DNA of 10,501 nucleotides, from contig QAXH01004241.1 of assembly GCA_004335635.1 (NCBI GenBank), positions 10,095 through 20,595 on the forward strand, given 5' to 3'. The position numbers and the translations under genes are program-made. Below the pieces are notes generated by a model. That model did no database searches. It was not told where the DNA came from and saw nothing but the letters and a program-made list of their open reading frames with translations. This DNA is from Chloromonas sp. AAM2. Taxonomy: Eukaryota > Chlorophyta > Chlorophyceae > Chlamydomonadales > Chlamydomonadaceae. Below are positions 1 to 8,158 of the stretch, piece by piece (the first letter of the stretch is position 1; the number at the start of each line of letters is the position of its first letter).

Positions 1-235
1 GGGGGGGGGGGGGGCAGCAGGTGGACGTGGTGTGCTGTTGACAACAACCAGCGTGAGTTGCTGTGCACGGCTGGAAGAAAAACAAGATGCTGTGGCAGTA
101 GCAGCAGCAGTCCGGTATCCCGCGTAACTGTCTCTTGCAAACAGACGAAAGCTATGGACACCGGACTAAGCTATGTGTCAGCATCAATCCTTAAACCGCT
201 GCTCAGCCAACAGCGTTTGACATGACTTGACTCAC
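1..235 (-). other. Partial last visible MCAT intron, abutting a 14-base G run
   Basis: This stretch follows the GTGAGT donor at 235 and shows no continuation of the MCAT protein in any minus frame, so I read it as intron. It contains a short GCA-type run near 103-110. Positions 1-14 are all G, which looks like a homopolymer at a contig or gap edge; the acceptor and the terminal MCAT exon would lie beyond it. Confidence 0.6.
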
Positions 236-2759
236 CTGCTTTGCCAGGATGGCCTTGATGGTGGCTGGGTCTGAGTGGGGCATGGCGTCTACGTTTGAGA
301 TGACCGGGATGCGAGGAGTCCTGCGCACAAACACGTTCATACGGGCCGCAACCTGTTGCCATCACGACAACTGTCCCGCAAGGGCTGTATGGCACTCAAG
401 GTGCCTGACCTGAAGCAGGTGGCAAAGTGCACTGGGATCTCACTCACTTGATCTCCACCTTTTCAAGCGCTGCTCTCAACTGGTCCACCGCTGGCTGCAT
501 GTAACCGGTGTGGAAGGCGCCTGCCACCGCCAAGCGCACAGTCATGCTGCGGACAGAAGACACGACATATGACAAGGTTCAGGGTCAGTACACCCTGTGC
601 ATGCTCTACTTCACCCAGCCGCTTCACCCAATCGCTAGTATGCCATTGTAATTGATGACAAGGGTTTAAGGCTATCACACTGTGCAATTGTCCACGTCAC
701 CTGCTTCCTACTCCCAGCCGCTGTTGCCATGCTGGTTCTGAAAGCACACCACACAGGTGGTTGTTTGCCTGGATGACGCGGCCCGTGCCCACTCACCGTG
801 CCTTGAAGCTCTTTCCCAGGTTGACCACCGCATCGCATCCCTCCTTGGACCCGCTGACCGCGTAGTTTCCGGGGCACAGGAAGTTGGCGATGCGCACGGC
901 CTTGTCCTCACCCACCTCCTTGGTGGCGGCCTGATGGGGCAGGCCAAGGGATGACAGATGACAGGGCTCAAGGACAGTGAGGCGCGTTGGTTTGCGCGCA
1001 TGGTCTACTAACGAGAACAGCTGTTGGACCGTGCAGAGGCAAAGCAACACACTGTTTGCCCACAGGCCAATGAGGGTAGGCGTTGATGTGTACGAGCATT
1101 CACCTGGTGAATGGCTATCTACGCATAGATGGCACTGCCGATGGTCAGGCTGCAACCTGGGCTTTTGAAGCTTTACATAGCTATGATATAGACCTGCAAG
1201 GCCTAATGCCCAAGGCTCAGATACTCACCGCGCACAGCTCTGCCACCTTGGCGGAATCCAGCCCGATGACGGACACCATGCCCGATGGCGCTGCGTCTGC
1301 CGCCGCCTGCATGGCCTCCCCGCGCAATTTCACCAGGCGCAGACCGTCCTCAAAGCTGCGAGTGCACATGGGGCAAGGGACCCACCGGCTGGGTTGAATG
1401 AGTTTATCACGGGTGATGACTGCCGCACATTGCAAGAGACACATGTCCGGGTCGTCATAGAGCATGTTGCGCCTCGTCTGTTGTCTGCACAGCTTGTACA
1501 CCAAGTGCACACAAATGACAACTGGCTCATGCGCCCGACTGCAGTGGAACTCCCATGGGCAGCACAACGGTCACACAATGCGCTCAACCGGCAGTTGTCC
1601 ATCCGCACCTGAAGGCACCTGCGAATGCGAGCGCCGTGTACTCCCCCAAGGACAGCCCACACGCCACATCAATCGCGTCCACCGCCGCCTGGCCCTCGGT
1701 GAGCCGCAGCCGCTCGACAGCGGCCAGGGAGGCCACGTAGATGGCTGGCTGGCTGATCACCGTGCTGTCCAGCTTCTCCTTGGGGCCCTCGACACACAGC
1801 TGCAGACGAGCACATCAAGGTGTACATCCTTGTTTGCATTGCAAATGAGTCATTTATACAAGTACTGCCAGTACCCTGCATCCTTCTTCGCAACACGGGC
1901 ACAGCCCACCCTCTGCTCTACATAACAAATTCATCTCATGTGCTTTGACTTCTGGATGTGCAAGCGCCTTGACAGGCAAGAATCACACTACATGCAGTGG
2001 TCCACACTACATGCAGCGGCCCAGTGCAACTTGAATGCTTTGGTATAGCAGCACAAGCAGTGTAGGTGTGAAGGAACAACAGGAACAACATGCCCTGTGC
2101 GCTGCGACACGCAACCTCACTGCTTCACCTTCTGTACATCCTTGTTCACAATACAGACAAGACAGTCTTGTGACCGAGTGTGTAGCATACGCAGTGCAGA
2201 AGCAACACAGACTTGAGCTCAGTAGCTGACCTGCAGTAGATCGTATCCCAGGATCTCTGAAGCCTTGTCGAACATCTCCTTGGCCTTGGGCACCTCGGCC
2301 ACTAGGTCCTTGGCCATGCCCACGGTCTGAGCACCCTACAGCGGCAGGCAAGGCAGGGGACAGCGCATCCAGTTGTGAATTGACACGCACACGACAACGC
2401 CAAACCAAACCATCGTTAAATACATGATATGGGTAGGGCACCATGAGAGGCTGAAGGAACGGTGTTTTCTGGCCAGCTTTTTCACTTTCACACGCTGCGG
2501 CAGGTGGTCAGCACCAGCTGGTTGATGCGGCATGGGATACATTTTCATCAGATGCATTGTGTTTCATTACAAGTCGTGAACTCACTTGGCCAGGGAAGAA
2601 AGCAGCCACTGTGGGCTTGTACTCAGCGAACTTGGCGTCAGCTGGAGCCTGTGCTGCAGCAGTGGCAGCAGCCTGGGCACGAACATGCAAAGCCTTGCGG
2701 CTGCATGGCAAGGAAGCGGCAATGCTCCGCCCGTTGGCTAGGCGCTGTGACATCATCAT
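236..2759 (-). CDS. MCAT: Malonyl-CoA:acyl-carrier-protein transacylase (plastid), 7 exons, 3' end missing
   Basis: The product transfers the malonyl group from malonyl-CoA to acyl carrier protein and so feeds type II fatty acid synthesis in the plastid. Exons read on the minus strand: 2759-2586, 2335-2231, 1799-1609, 1355-1229, 930-797, 546-448 and 320-236, 915 nt or 305 codons in one uninterrupted frame. All introns start GT and end AG, most donors being GTGAGT. The start is the first of three tandem ATGs (2757-2759), followed by an Arg/Ser/Ala-rich stretch typical of a plastid transit peptide (about residues 1-45). The fold begins at FFPGQGAQTVGM. The nucleophile motif GLSLGEYTALAF places the catalytic Ser at 143; FEDGLRLVKLRGEAMQ holds the malonyl-binding Arg (168); GAFHT holds the catalytic His (256). 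LCPGNYAVSG and PRIPVISNVDA also match the plant/algal family. The last exon(s), normally several tens of residues after ILAKQ, are not in the window. It is divergent from the AUG2-like gene. Family call is very secure; exon edges are by eye. Confidence 0.93.
1984..2016. repeat. 14-bp direct repeat in MCAT intron 2
   Basis: CACACTACATGCAG occurs at 1984-1997 and 2003-2016, a 19-base period, inside the intron at 1800-2230. It is probably a small slippage duplication; no function is suggested. Confidence 0.7.
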
Positions 2760-2943
2760 GGTTGCCGTGGAGTAGTCTGGGGGTAGTTGAGGTATGGAGT
2801 GACTGCGCATCAAGAAAAAGTGAGGTAGGGTGTGGGGGCTGCTGAGCTGGAGGGTCAAGACCGCCGACAGCGAGCGTTGATAGCTGCTCGATGTTGCTGA
2901 GCACAATTGACGACTACTACAATGCTCGTGATCGGTGCGGGTT

Positions 2944-3042
2944 GAGCAGATTGGAGCAGTTTGTGCTATGATCAATCAATTTATACGAGGAGCAGCATGC
3001 GAGGAGCAGATTGGAGAACTGCTCCAAGTTGCTCGAGCAGAT
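2944..3042. repeat. Cluster of GAGCAGAT direct and inverted repeats in the divergent promoter
   Basis: GAGCAGAT occurs at 2944-2951, 3004-3011 and 3035-3042. The longer 13-mer GAGCAGATTGGAG is repeated exactly at 2944-2956 and 3004-3016, 60 bases apart. CGAGGAGCAG is repeated at 2986-2995 and 3000-3009. TTGGAGCAGTT (2951-2961) is perfectly inverted as AACTGCTCCAA (3017-3027). The cluster brackets the TATA-like box and lies between two divergent genes, so it may hold factor-binding sites shared by both. Function is inferred only from position and repetition. Confidence 0.5.
2980..2985 (-). promoter_or_regulatory. TATA-like box for MCAT
   Basis: TATAAA reads on the minus strand about 220 bases upstream of the MCAT start codon, inside the divergent intergenic region. 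It would give a 5' UTR of roughly 190 bases if it works at the usual distance. No transcript evidence is available, so this is inference from sequence and position. Confidence 0.35.
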
Positions 3043-3377
3043 GAACATGTGCTGCATCTGGCGTGCAGTCTGTGTTTAGCAAGTGGTTTGCAAGTTATTC
3101 CTTACCTGCGTGGCTGGCGGTGCACACGACTAGCACAAGCACAAGCAGGCAGCTTACAGAGTGATGTGGCGTGCACACATTCCCAATCGTGCCAATGTGA
3201 GCGTTTCGCAGGCGTTTTCGGTTAACTCAACAAACCTGGCCGCAACTTTTGGTCGCACGTTTTCCAAGTCGGCGGCAATTTACCAACTACCGCCCGGGCT
3301 CCGGACGAGGTTTAACCTTTCGGTGGCATCTACCTGCACAGTCTTCCCCGTCTTCTCAGATATATCACATTTTTGAC

Positions 3378-3995
3378 ATGGAGACAGACGGGTTCAAAAG
3401 CGTGTATGGAGATGTACTCCGGCATGCACAGGAGCTGAAGCTGGCGCCACATGAGGACCAGCAACTGAGAGCAAGCACTGTAACAACAGGTTCGAGCCAC
3501 AATCACAGTTCAAAACAACACGGGGTTCTGTCGTTGCGAGACCTGGAGCGACGTACAACCTCGCTGCAGCTACGGGCGCAGATATTAACGGACGCCGTCA
3601 GCACCAAGGCCATGACGGACCAGTCTGTGCTGCGCCAGCGGGCCGAAGCGCTGCAACAGGCGACGCATGTGCTGCAGCTCATGACAGCTAAAAGCTCTAC
3701 GTTGGCACTGCGCTTCAAGGACGTCAACTCACAGCAGACCATTCCCGTGGAGCCTGAACTTCAGCAGCAGTTCTCACGACTCTTGACTGCGGCTGCCTCA
3801 GAATCAGCAACCATGGTCAGTTCCAAGCAGGTGTTAGACTGGACAGGTGCATATGTTGACCCTCCAAGAGCCTGGGAAGCACATCTGGCACCAGTAAGCT
3901 CGTTGGTTACTACGTATAGTTCTGCCTTACACCAGTTGGATGCAATGAGGGAGGCTGGTGATGTCATGCTATCAGGCATGCCTGCCCATGTATGA
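3378..3995 (+). CDS. AUG2: HAUS augmin-like complex subunit 2 (AUG2-like)
   Basis: The protein has 205 residues with no visible intron. The plant AUG2 family is part of the eight-subunit augmin complex, which recruits gamma-tubulin ring complexes to existing microtubules for branching nucleation in the spindle and cortex. What I recognise is the C-terminal half: VEPELQQQFSRLLTAAASE (residues 124-142) and DPPRAWEAHLAPV (161-173), followed by a Ser/Ala helix and DAMREAGD, which match the order and spacing of the same segment in land-plant AUG2 as I remember it. Residues about 50-115 are charged, heptad-like and probably coiled coil; residues 33-50 are Ser/Thr/His/Asn-rich and look disordered. 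The start is the ATG in TTGACATGGAG; the open frame extends upstream to 3249, but that part is Arg/Pro-rich and unlike the family. It is shorter than land-plant AUG2, so an upstream exon cannot be excluded. Assignment is from memory of the family, not a search. Confidence 0.65.
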   Translation: METDGFKSVYGDVLRHAQELKLAPHEDQQLRASTVTTGSSHNHSSKQHGVLSLRDLERRTTSLQLRAQILTDAVSTKAMTDQSVLRQRAEALQQATHVLQLMTAKSSTLALRFKDVNSQQTIPVEPELQQQFSRLLTAAASESATMVSSKQVLDWTGAYVDPPRAWEAHLAPVSSLVTTYSSALHQLDAMREAGDVMLSGMPAHV

Positions 3996-4619
3996 GCGGG
4001 TATGCCAACCGACACCTGAGCACCCCTGTTGACCATTGACTGGCGTTTTGTCGTGATTTCAGCTACCATTCAGCTACCAAGCCTCTGTTATGAATTGTTC
4101 TTGGTCAAGAAGCGTGGAGCAGCACCACTGGGCGGTGCAGTGCATTTGTCAAGACAAGACACATGTTGAGACAACCCATATTCTTTTTGCTTCAATTGCA
4201 TGGGAACACACGCATTTGCGTGGGTAACGACCAATTACAATATTGCAGCACTGGCAGACATTTAATGCTAAAACTAGCCGCACGTCTGCAGACTTTTATT
4301 CGGTCAAGCTCAGGGCAGTGCCTATGCTGCCAACATCGCAAGCACTGCAAGATGCCTGGGAATGTAAAACAAGACTCAAAATGTGACATTATTCGGCAAG
4401 AGACAGGCCCAGGGCAGCTTTTAATATGCGAAATGGGTACTGCAAGTTGTCAAAATGGTCCTATGGCTGCCCGCATGAGTACTCTGGCGTTGACCTTGCC
4501 ATGCCTGGTACCACATGTCTGGTAGTTGGCTGGTGAGACCACCTGCTTTCGGTTCGCTTGTGGATGCATTTTGTACTGCGAAAGCATGATGCATGCCCGG
4601 CTGTCAGGCTTCTCCGGCA
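3996..4619 (+). other. 3' UTR and intergenic region after the AUG2-like gene
   Basis: No convincing gene is present. Open frames here have no family resemblance and no coding-like codon use. It holds a tandem duplication of TTCAGCTACCA at 4058-4068 and 4069-4079 and the candidate poly(A) signal at 4363. Confidence 0.5.
4363..4367 (+). terminator. Candidate TGTAA polyadenylation signal for the AUG2-like gene
   Basis: TGTAA is the usual green-algal poly(A) signal and lies about 370 bases after the stop codon, followed by an A-rich stretch. A five-base match can occur by chance; the reading depends on the chlorophyte assignment. Confidence 0.35.
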
Positions 4620-6422
4620 CTAGACATCAGTGACAGAGAGGGGGTTGATTGGCACCAGTCTCCGAAACCATGGGCCGCACACAGCGTCCGTCCACAGACC
4701 ACGAAGCCAACCGCTGAATTCAATGAACATTGCGTCCATCATGATCACCACTTGAGACCCAGGGCGCGCCCTCTTCACCTCACTGTGTTTCTTCTGCACG
4801 AAATGCTTGATGAACTGATGCTCGTACGGCAGGTTCATGCTGACCATTTGCAACATGTTCCATCACTGGCGATCTCTGATCCAGTCAACGCCACTGATGT
4901 GACGTTGCATCAGGTGCTTGTACAGCTCATGGCAACTGTGGTCACCGACAATCAGTGCACTCAGCCGTTTGAAATAGTTTGTGTTACCCATGAGCTCTGA
5001 AGACACTTCAATCACAACGTAGCGCCTGCTGTCTGGGTTCACCTTCAAGCAGTTGTCGTTGTTGGTTGTGAACATGAAACGCGCATAGCAATTCATTGTG
5101 TATGCATTGGTACCCTTGCCCTCCGACTGGAACTCATCGCACGTTATCATGTTTTTGATTATGTCGTTGGCTGCAAAGTTGTCAGAGCCGCTGGATTCGT
5201 TGATCACAATCAGAAGTTTACCGTCCCTCTATCATGTGAATCGGCCGTACAGAGTTGTGGACGGTGTTGCTGTTTGTAGAAACTTGTCACGCAACATGGC
5301 TCGTATCAGGCCTGTGAAACGATTCTTGCCCACACCCTCTTCACCTTTGAGCAGGAGTGCTGAGCCTGTCTTGAAAGCCGGGTTTTGGAAGATCTGGGCA
5401 ACCCCATCCAACACGTACTTGACAAGGCGCTTGTTGTTGTTGCACAACGTGCTAACAAAGTCAAGGAAGAACGCGACTGCCTCACTCTCATGGTTTATTG
5501 GCCTAACTGGAGGGGGCATGTAGCGCTCTACTGAAAATCCCATCCCAGATATTGTAGGCACCTGGGGGCGTGGCCAGTGGTGGTGGCATGAACACCAATT
5601 CTCCGTAGACACTGGGTCGCGCATCCAACGAGCTATGAAAGGTTGAGCGGATGTTACTTTCACAGTGCCGTTGTCTTGCTCGACCCCGCCGCCAGCTCAG
5701 CTGGTAGGGGTTCTGTCACATGGTTTGACAGACCTGGGTTGGAACCCAGGTGACGGCGGGGTTTCCGGGCGTAGTACCAGCACCCCAACGCGAACTTTGA
5801 ACTTCTTACTCAGGGTAGGTCAGGGCTGTATACATCCCGACCCGTGTCATGTGACGGCTTTCCTGATGTAAAATTGCCTTCTTACTACCTCCGCACAGTG
5901 TAGATGACGATATGACTCCATTAGTACTATGCGTGACCCATCCACAGGATCTTCTCGAATATAGTTGCCTGACTTGACGATCTTAAACGTGTTCTTCTCT
6001 TATAAAGCCTTTACAGCATCATAGCCCAGCAGGTGGTGCCTGTCCATCCATGACTCTGCGGACATGCTTTCCACGGCAGATGTCATAGGAGCTGGCTCGG
6101 TCCATTCTGTATCACATGCCCACGGCTTGACAACCAGCTTGATTCTGTGCCCAGTTTTCTTCTTCACGGTCTCCTCCCAGCTGCTCATCAGTCTCTGTGG
6201 CAGCTCAACTTCCTTGGCAGCCTTCTCTACCAGCACCCCATCGTATATGATGTCCCCGACAGCACGGTCACCGTTGATTTGGATGGCCGTGACCAGCGAC
6301 TTGACACACTCGCATTCTAGCGTCTAAATGGGAAACCTGGCTGTGCTGGACGCCATTGGGTCCGTCAGGTCTCGCTGGTTGGTAATCACCTCCTCGCATT
6401 GCGGGTCTGCGGTGTGTACGCA
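4620..6422 (-). pseudogene. Endogenous viral primase / superfamily-3 helicase, decayed
   Basis: Minus-strand pieces of one large replication protein follow each other in the same reading frame. The amino-side piece contains VGDIIYDGVLVEK and KKKTGHRIKLVVKPW (about 6250-6125), typical of the primase-like part that precedes the helicase in algal virus proteins, then EKNTFKIVKSGNYI (about 5999-5958). After a break come FIARWMRDP (about 5640), a Walker A GEEGVGKN (5322-5345, Asn in place of the usual Ser/Thr), a Walker B KLLIVINE (5196-5219), a motif C-like FMFTTNND (about 5055-5078) and an arginine-finger-like SRRYVVIE (about 5030). The tail ends with NLPYEHQFIKHF and FIEFSGWL. Breaks: TGA 6423-6425 at the upstream limit, TAG 6324-6326, TAA 6000-6002, TGA 5847-5849, an inserted block about 5660-5855, compensating frameshifts near 5601 and 5543, adjacent TGA-TAG at 5229-5234 and TGA 4863-4865. 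Intact relatives replicate DNA of virophages, polinton-like viruses and some giant viruses. Helicase identity is clear; the exact viral group and the upstream end are not. Confidence 0.8.
5684..5761 (+). other. tRNA-like cloverleaf (tRNA pseudogene or SINE head)
   Basis: An 8-bp closing stem pairs CCCCGCCG (5684-5691) with CGGCGGGG (5754-5761). CAGCTCAGCTGG (5693-5704) matches the RNA polymerase III A-box consensus at 11 of 12 places, and GGTTGGAACCC (5737-5747) matches the B box at 10 of 11. An anticodon-like arm pairs CTGTCA (5713-5718) with TGACAG (5726-5731) around a 7-base loop, CATGGTT. The T-like arm ACCTGGG/CCCAGGT closes a 6-base loop instead of 7, and the position before the putative anticodon is A rather than T. 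These departures argue against a working tRNA. It lies inside the dead viral gene and is followed by about 95 bases of unrelated sequence, as in a tRNA-derived SINE. Confidence 0.5.
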
Positions 6423-6606
6423 TCAGTCAAGGCAGGAGGGCACTCTGAATGCACTGGCGTGGGCCAGCAACCCCTTGGTTTGTGTAGTTTGCAGTATGTC
6501 AAAGCGAGGACGATGAAACTGAGCAGACTGTGCCGAATCTTCACTATGAGCATTGGGAACGTTGCACATGGGCATTGGCACTCGAGGCACATCTGTGAGG
6601 GTACCC

Positions 6607-6732
6607 ATTGAGGCCTTGAAGACAGCGGAGGCGCAGCGGCTGTACGTCAACCTGCACAGGTGGTACCCAGGAACCTTTCTACAGAAACTGTCCCTAGCAG
6701 ACGTCCCGCCTCTGGGCCCCGCATTCCCATGA
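6607..6732 (+). pseudogene. Coding-like fragment of unknown origin
   Basis: The plus frame reads IEALKTAEAQRLYVNLHRWY, then PGTFLQKLSLADVPPLGP, and stops at TGA 6730-6732. Codon choice is strongly G/C-ending and composition is protein-like, unlike the surrounding DNA. It has no own start codon; it could be the tail of a broken gene or a terminal exon (an AG precedes it near 6599). It lies just upstream of the viral primase remnant on the opposite strand, so it may belong to the same inserted element. I do not recognise the family. Confidence 0.25.
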
Positions 6733-8158
6733 GTCTTGCGTTGTTTTGGATACGCATGTGCACAAGAAGCAGAGACAGAGAGAATTGATTACCTACCGGT
6801 CAGGCAGCAGGCCTCTGGGGCTGCAGCACTCGGTTGCAAGTGCAATTTCGCTACCCTTTGTTATCAGGTATGAGCAATTTCTTGTATTGGTACAATCAAC
6901 TACTGCAAAAGAAAAAAACAAGAAGTTTGCCAGTTCTGGGACAATGTGGTGGCTGATGACACTGTAGTGGAGGTGTAGACTATTTTGAATCCATTGCCCA
7001 TGCAGCAACCGTGACTCAAGAGGCTGTATGATTGCCTCTACTGTGCAATGAAAACTTGCTTGCCACTGCATACCAATGCAACGCCATGCTTGCAAATGCT
7101 TCAATTGTTGATGTTGCAACCCTGCCAAGCTCGACAAAAACCTGAGCACGGACGGCGGTGTGAGATACTGTCCTGCTCCATCAGCCCAGCAAGCGTTCTC
7201 AAAACAGCAACTTGGTGCCTTGACAGCGCAATGCTTTCTGTTTAACAATTTAACAGGCCTATTATTTAGTAGATCAGGCCTCCTCCCCACCAAAGATGCC
7301 TACCCAACACACCATGCCTCCTGCCTACATGATAGAGAACAGCAAAACTGTGCCCAGCTTCTTAGTGTTGCTAGCCATGACAGTGCACTGTGCAGCCGCA
7401 TACGGCCAACCAAACTACACAACATGATTGAAAGTGGAAAAAGATGCCAAAGTCTCCAACAAAACAGAACAAACCATCCATTCAGCAAGCACAGTCATGG
7501 AACCATGATTATAAGCCCAGCAATGGCTGGTAGCCTAAAGCTCAGATGCATGAAGCTTAGGGTGATACGCTTCTGAGCAGGTAGCTTCTGCCATGATGCC
7601 TGTCGTAACACTGCTTATGCTGCGTGGTGTGCCACACCACACGTGCTTGCTCTACATGCGTGACGCTGATCGGTACCAGGAGGCCCATGCAATGGTTCAA
7701 AGCTCGTCCGCATTGTTCCGGACCTACAGTGCCATGGCATCAATTTGCCGCAACATCTGTACAACACGCAAAAAACAAGTCCGGGCAAACGGGCTGGTTA
7801 TGCACTTTTCAGCACGGATCAGCCAACAGGATACAAGATCGGCATGGCAAGAAAACATCCAAAATTCTGACAGGCAGCGCACGTCATAGCATCAACCATT
7901 TCCAAGCCATTATCAGGTGCCCTTGTATGCTGCTTCCAGTCCATACAGTACAGCAGCGGACTGATGCATGCTCGCCAGACGACAGCTGCGGGAGAGTCGC
8001 CAGAGCTGCGTGTACTGCCCAGTTTGCAATCTGCAGGGCCACCCTGCAGCTTAGCTTCACATATGATGCCCATACCGTATGCAACTGCCATACAATATGC
8101 GCGCTGCTCCTGACATTCAAGCAGCAGCAGCAGCAGCAGCACCAGCAGCTGGAACCCT
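6733..8158. other. Intergenic region, including the 3' UTR of the downstream disordered-protein gene
   Basis: No supported gene. Open frames on both strands are Cys/His/Ser-rich without domain resemblance. The right part, up to 8158, should hold the 3' UTR of the minus-strand gene that stops at 8159. I found no TGTAA on the minus strand between 7000 and 8158. Confidence 0.5.
8121..8141. repeat. (GCA)7 trinucleotide microsatellite
   Basis: Seven perfect GCA units lie just beyond the stop codon of the minus-strand gene, in its likely 3' UTR. It continues as interrupted CAG/CTG-rich sequence into the gene's Gln-rich coding end, so the two may have grown from one expanding repeat. Confidence 0.8.

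Larger units (their letters stand above)
2760..3377. promoter_or_regulatory. Divergent intergenic region between MCAT and the AUG2-like gene
   Basis: These 618 bases separate the start codons of two genes that point away from each other. No coding sequence is supported on either strand. Besides the repeat cluster and the TATA-like box it must hold both 5' UTRs. No clear TATA box is seen at a suitable distance from the plus-strand gene; TATATC at 3361 is too close to its ATG. Confidence 0.6.

Noticed and set aside
4163..4525. Plus-strand open frame of 120 codons after the AUG2-like gene
   Set aside because: It contains the candidate poly(A) signal, has no family resemblance and fits a 3' UTR better.
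5684..5761. Functional tRNA gene
   Set aside because: The T loop has 6 bases, the base before the putative anticodon is not T, and the stem lengths are off standard.
5750..5858. GTGACGGC at 5750-5757 and 5851-5858 as a target-site duplication of the tRNA-like element
   Set aside because: The first copy lies inside the closing stem of the cloverleaf rather than outside the element, so it cannot be a flanking duplication.
4863..6326. Stop-codon reassignment (TAA/TAG read as Gln) keeping the viral gene alive
   Set aside because: TGA also interrupts the frame and there are frameshifts and an insertion; the MCAT frame uses none of these codons internally.
6793..7293. Minus-strand open frame of 166 codons
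   Set aside because: Uneven composition, no recognisable motif, and no neighbouring splice logic; most likely chance.
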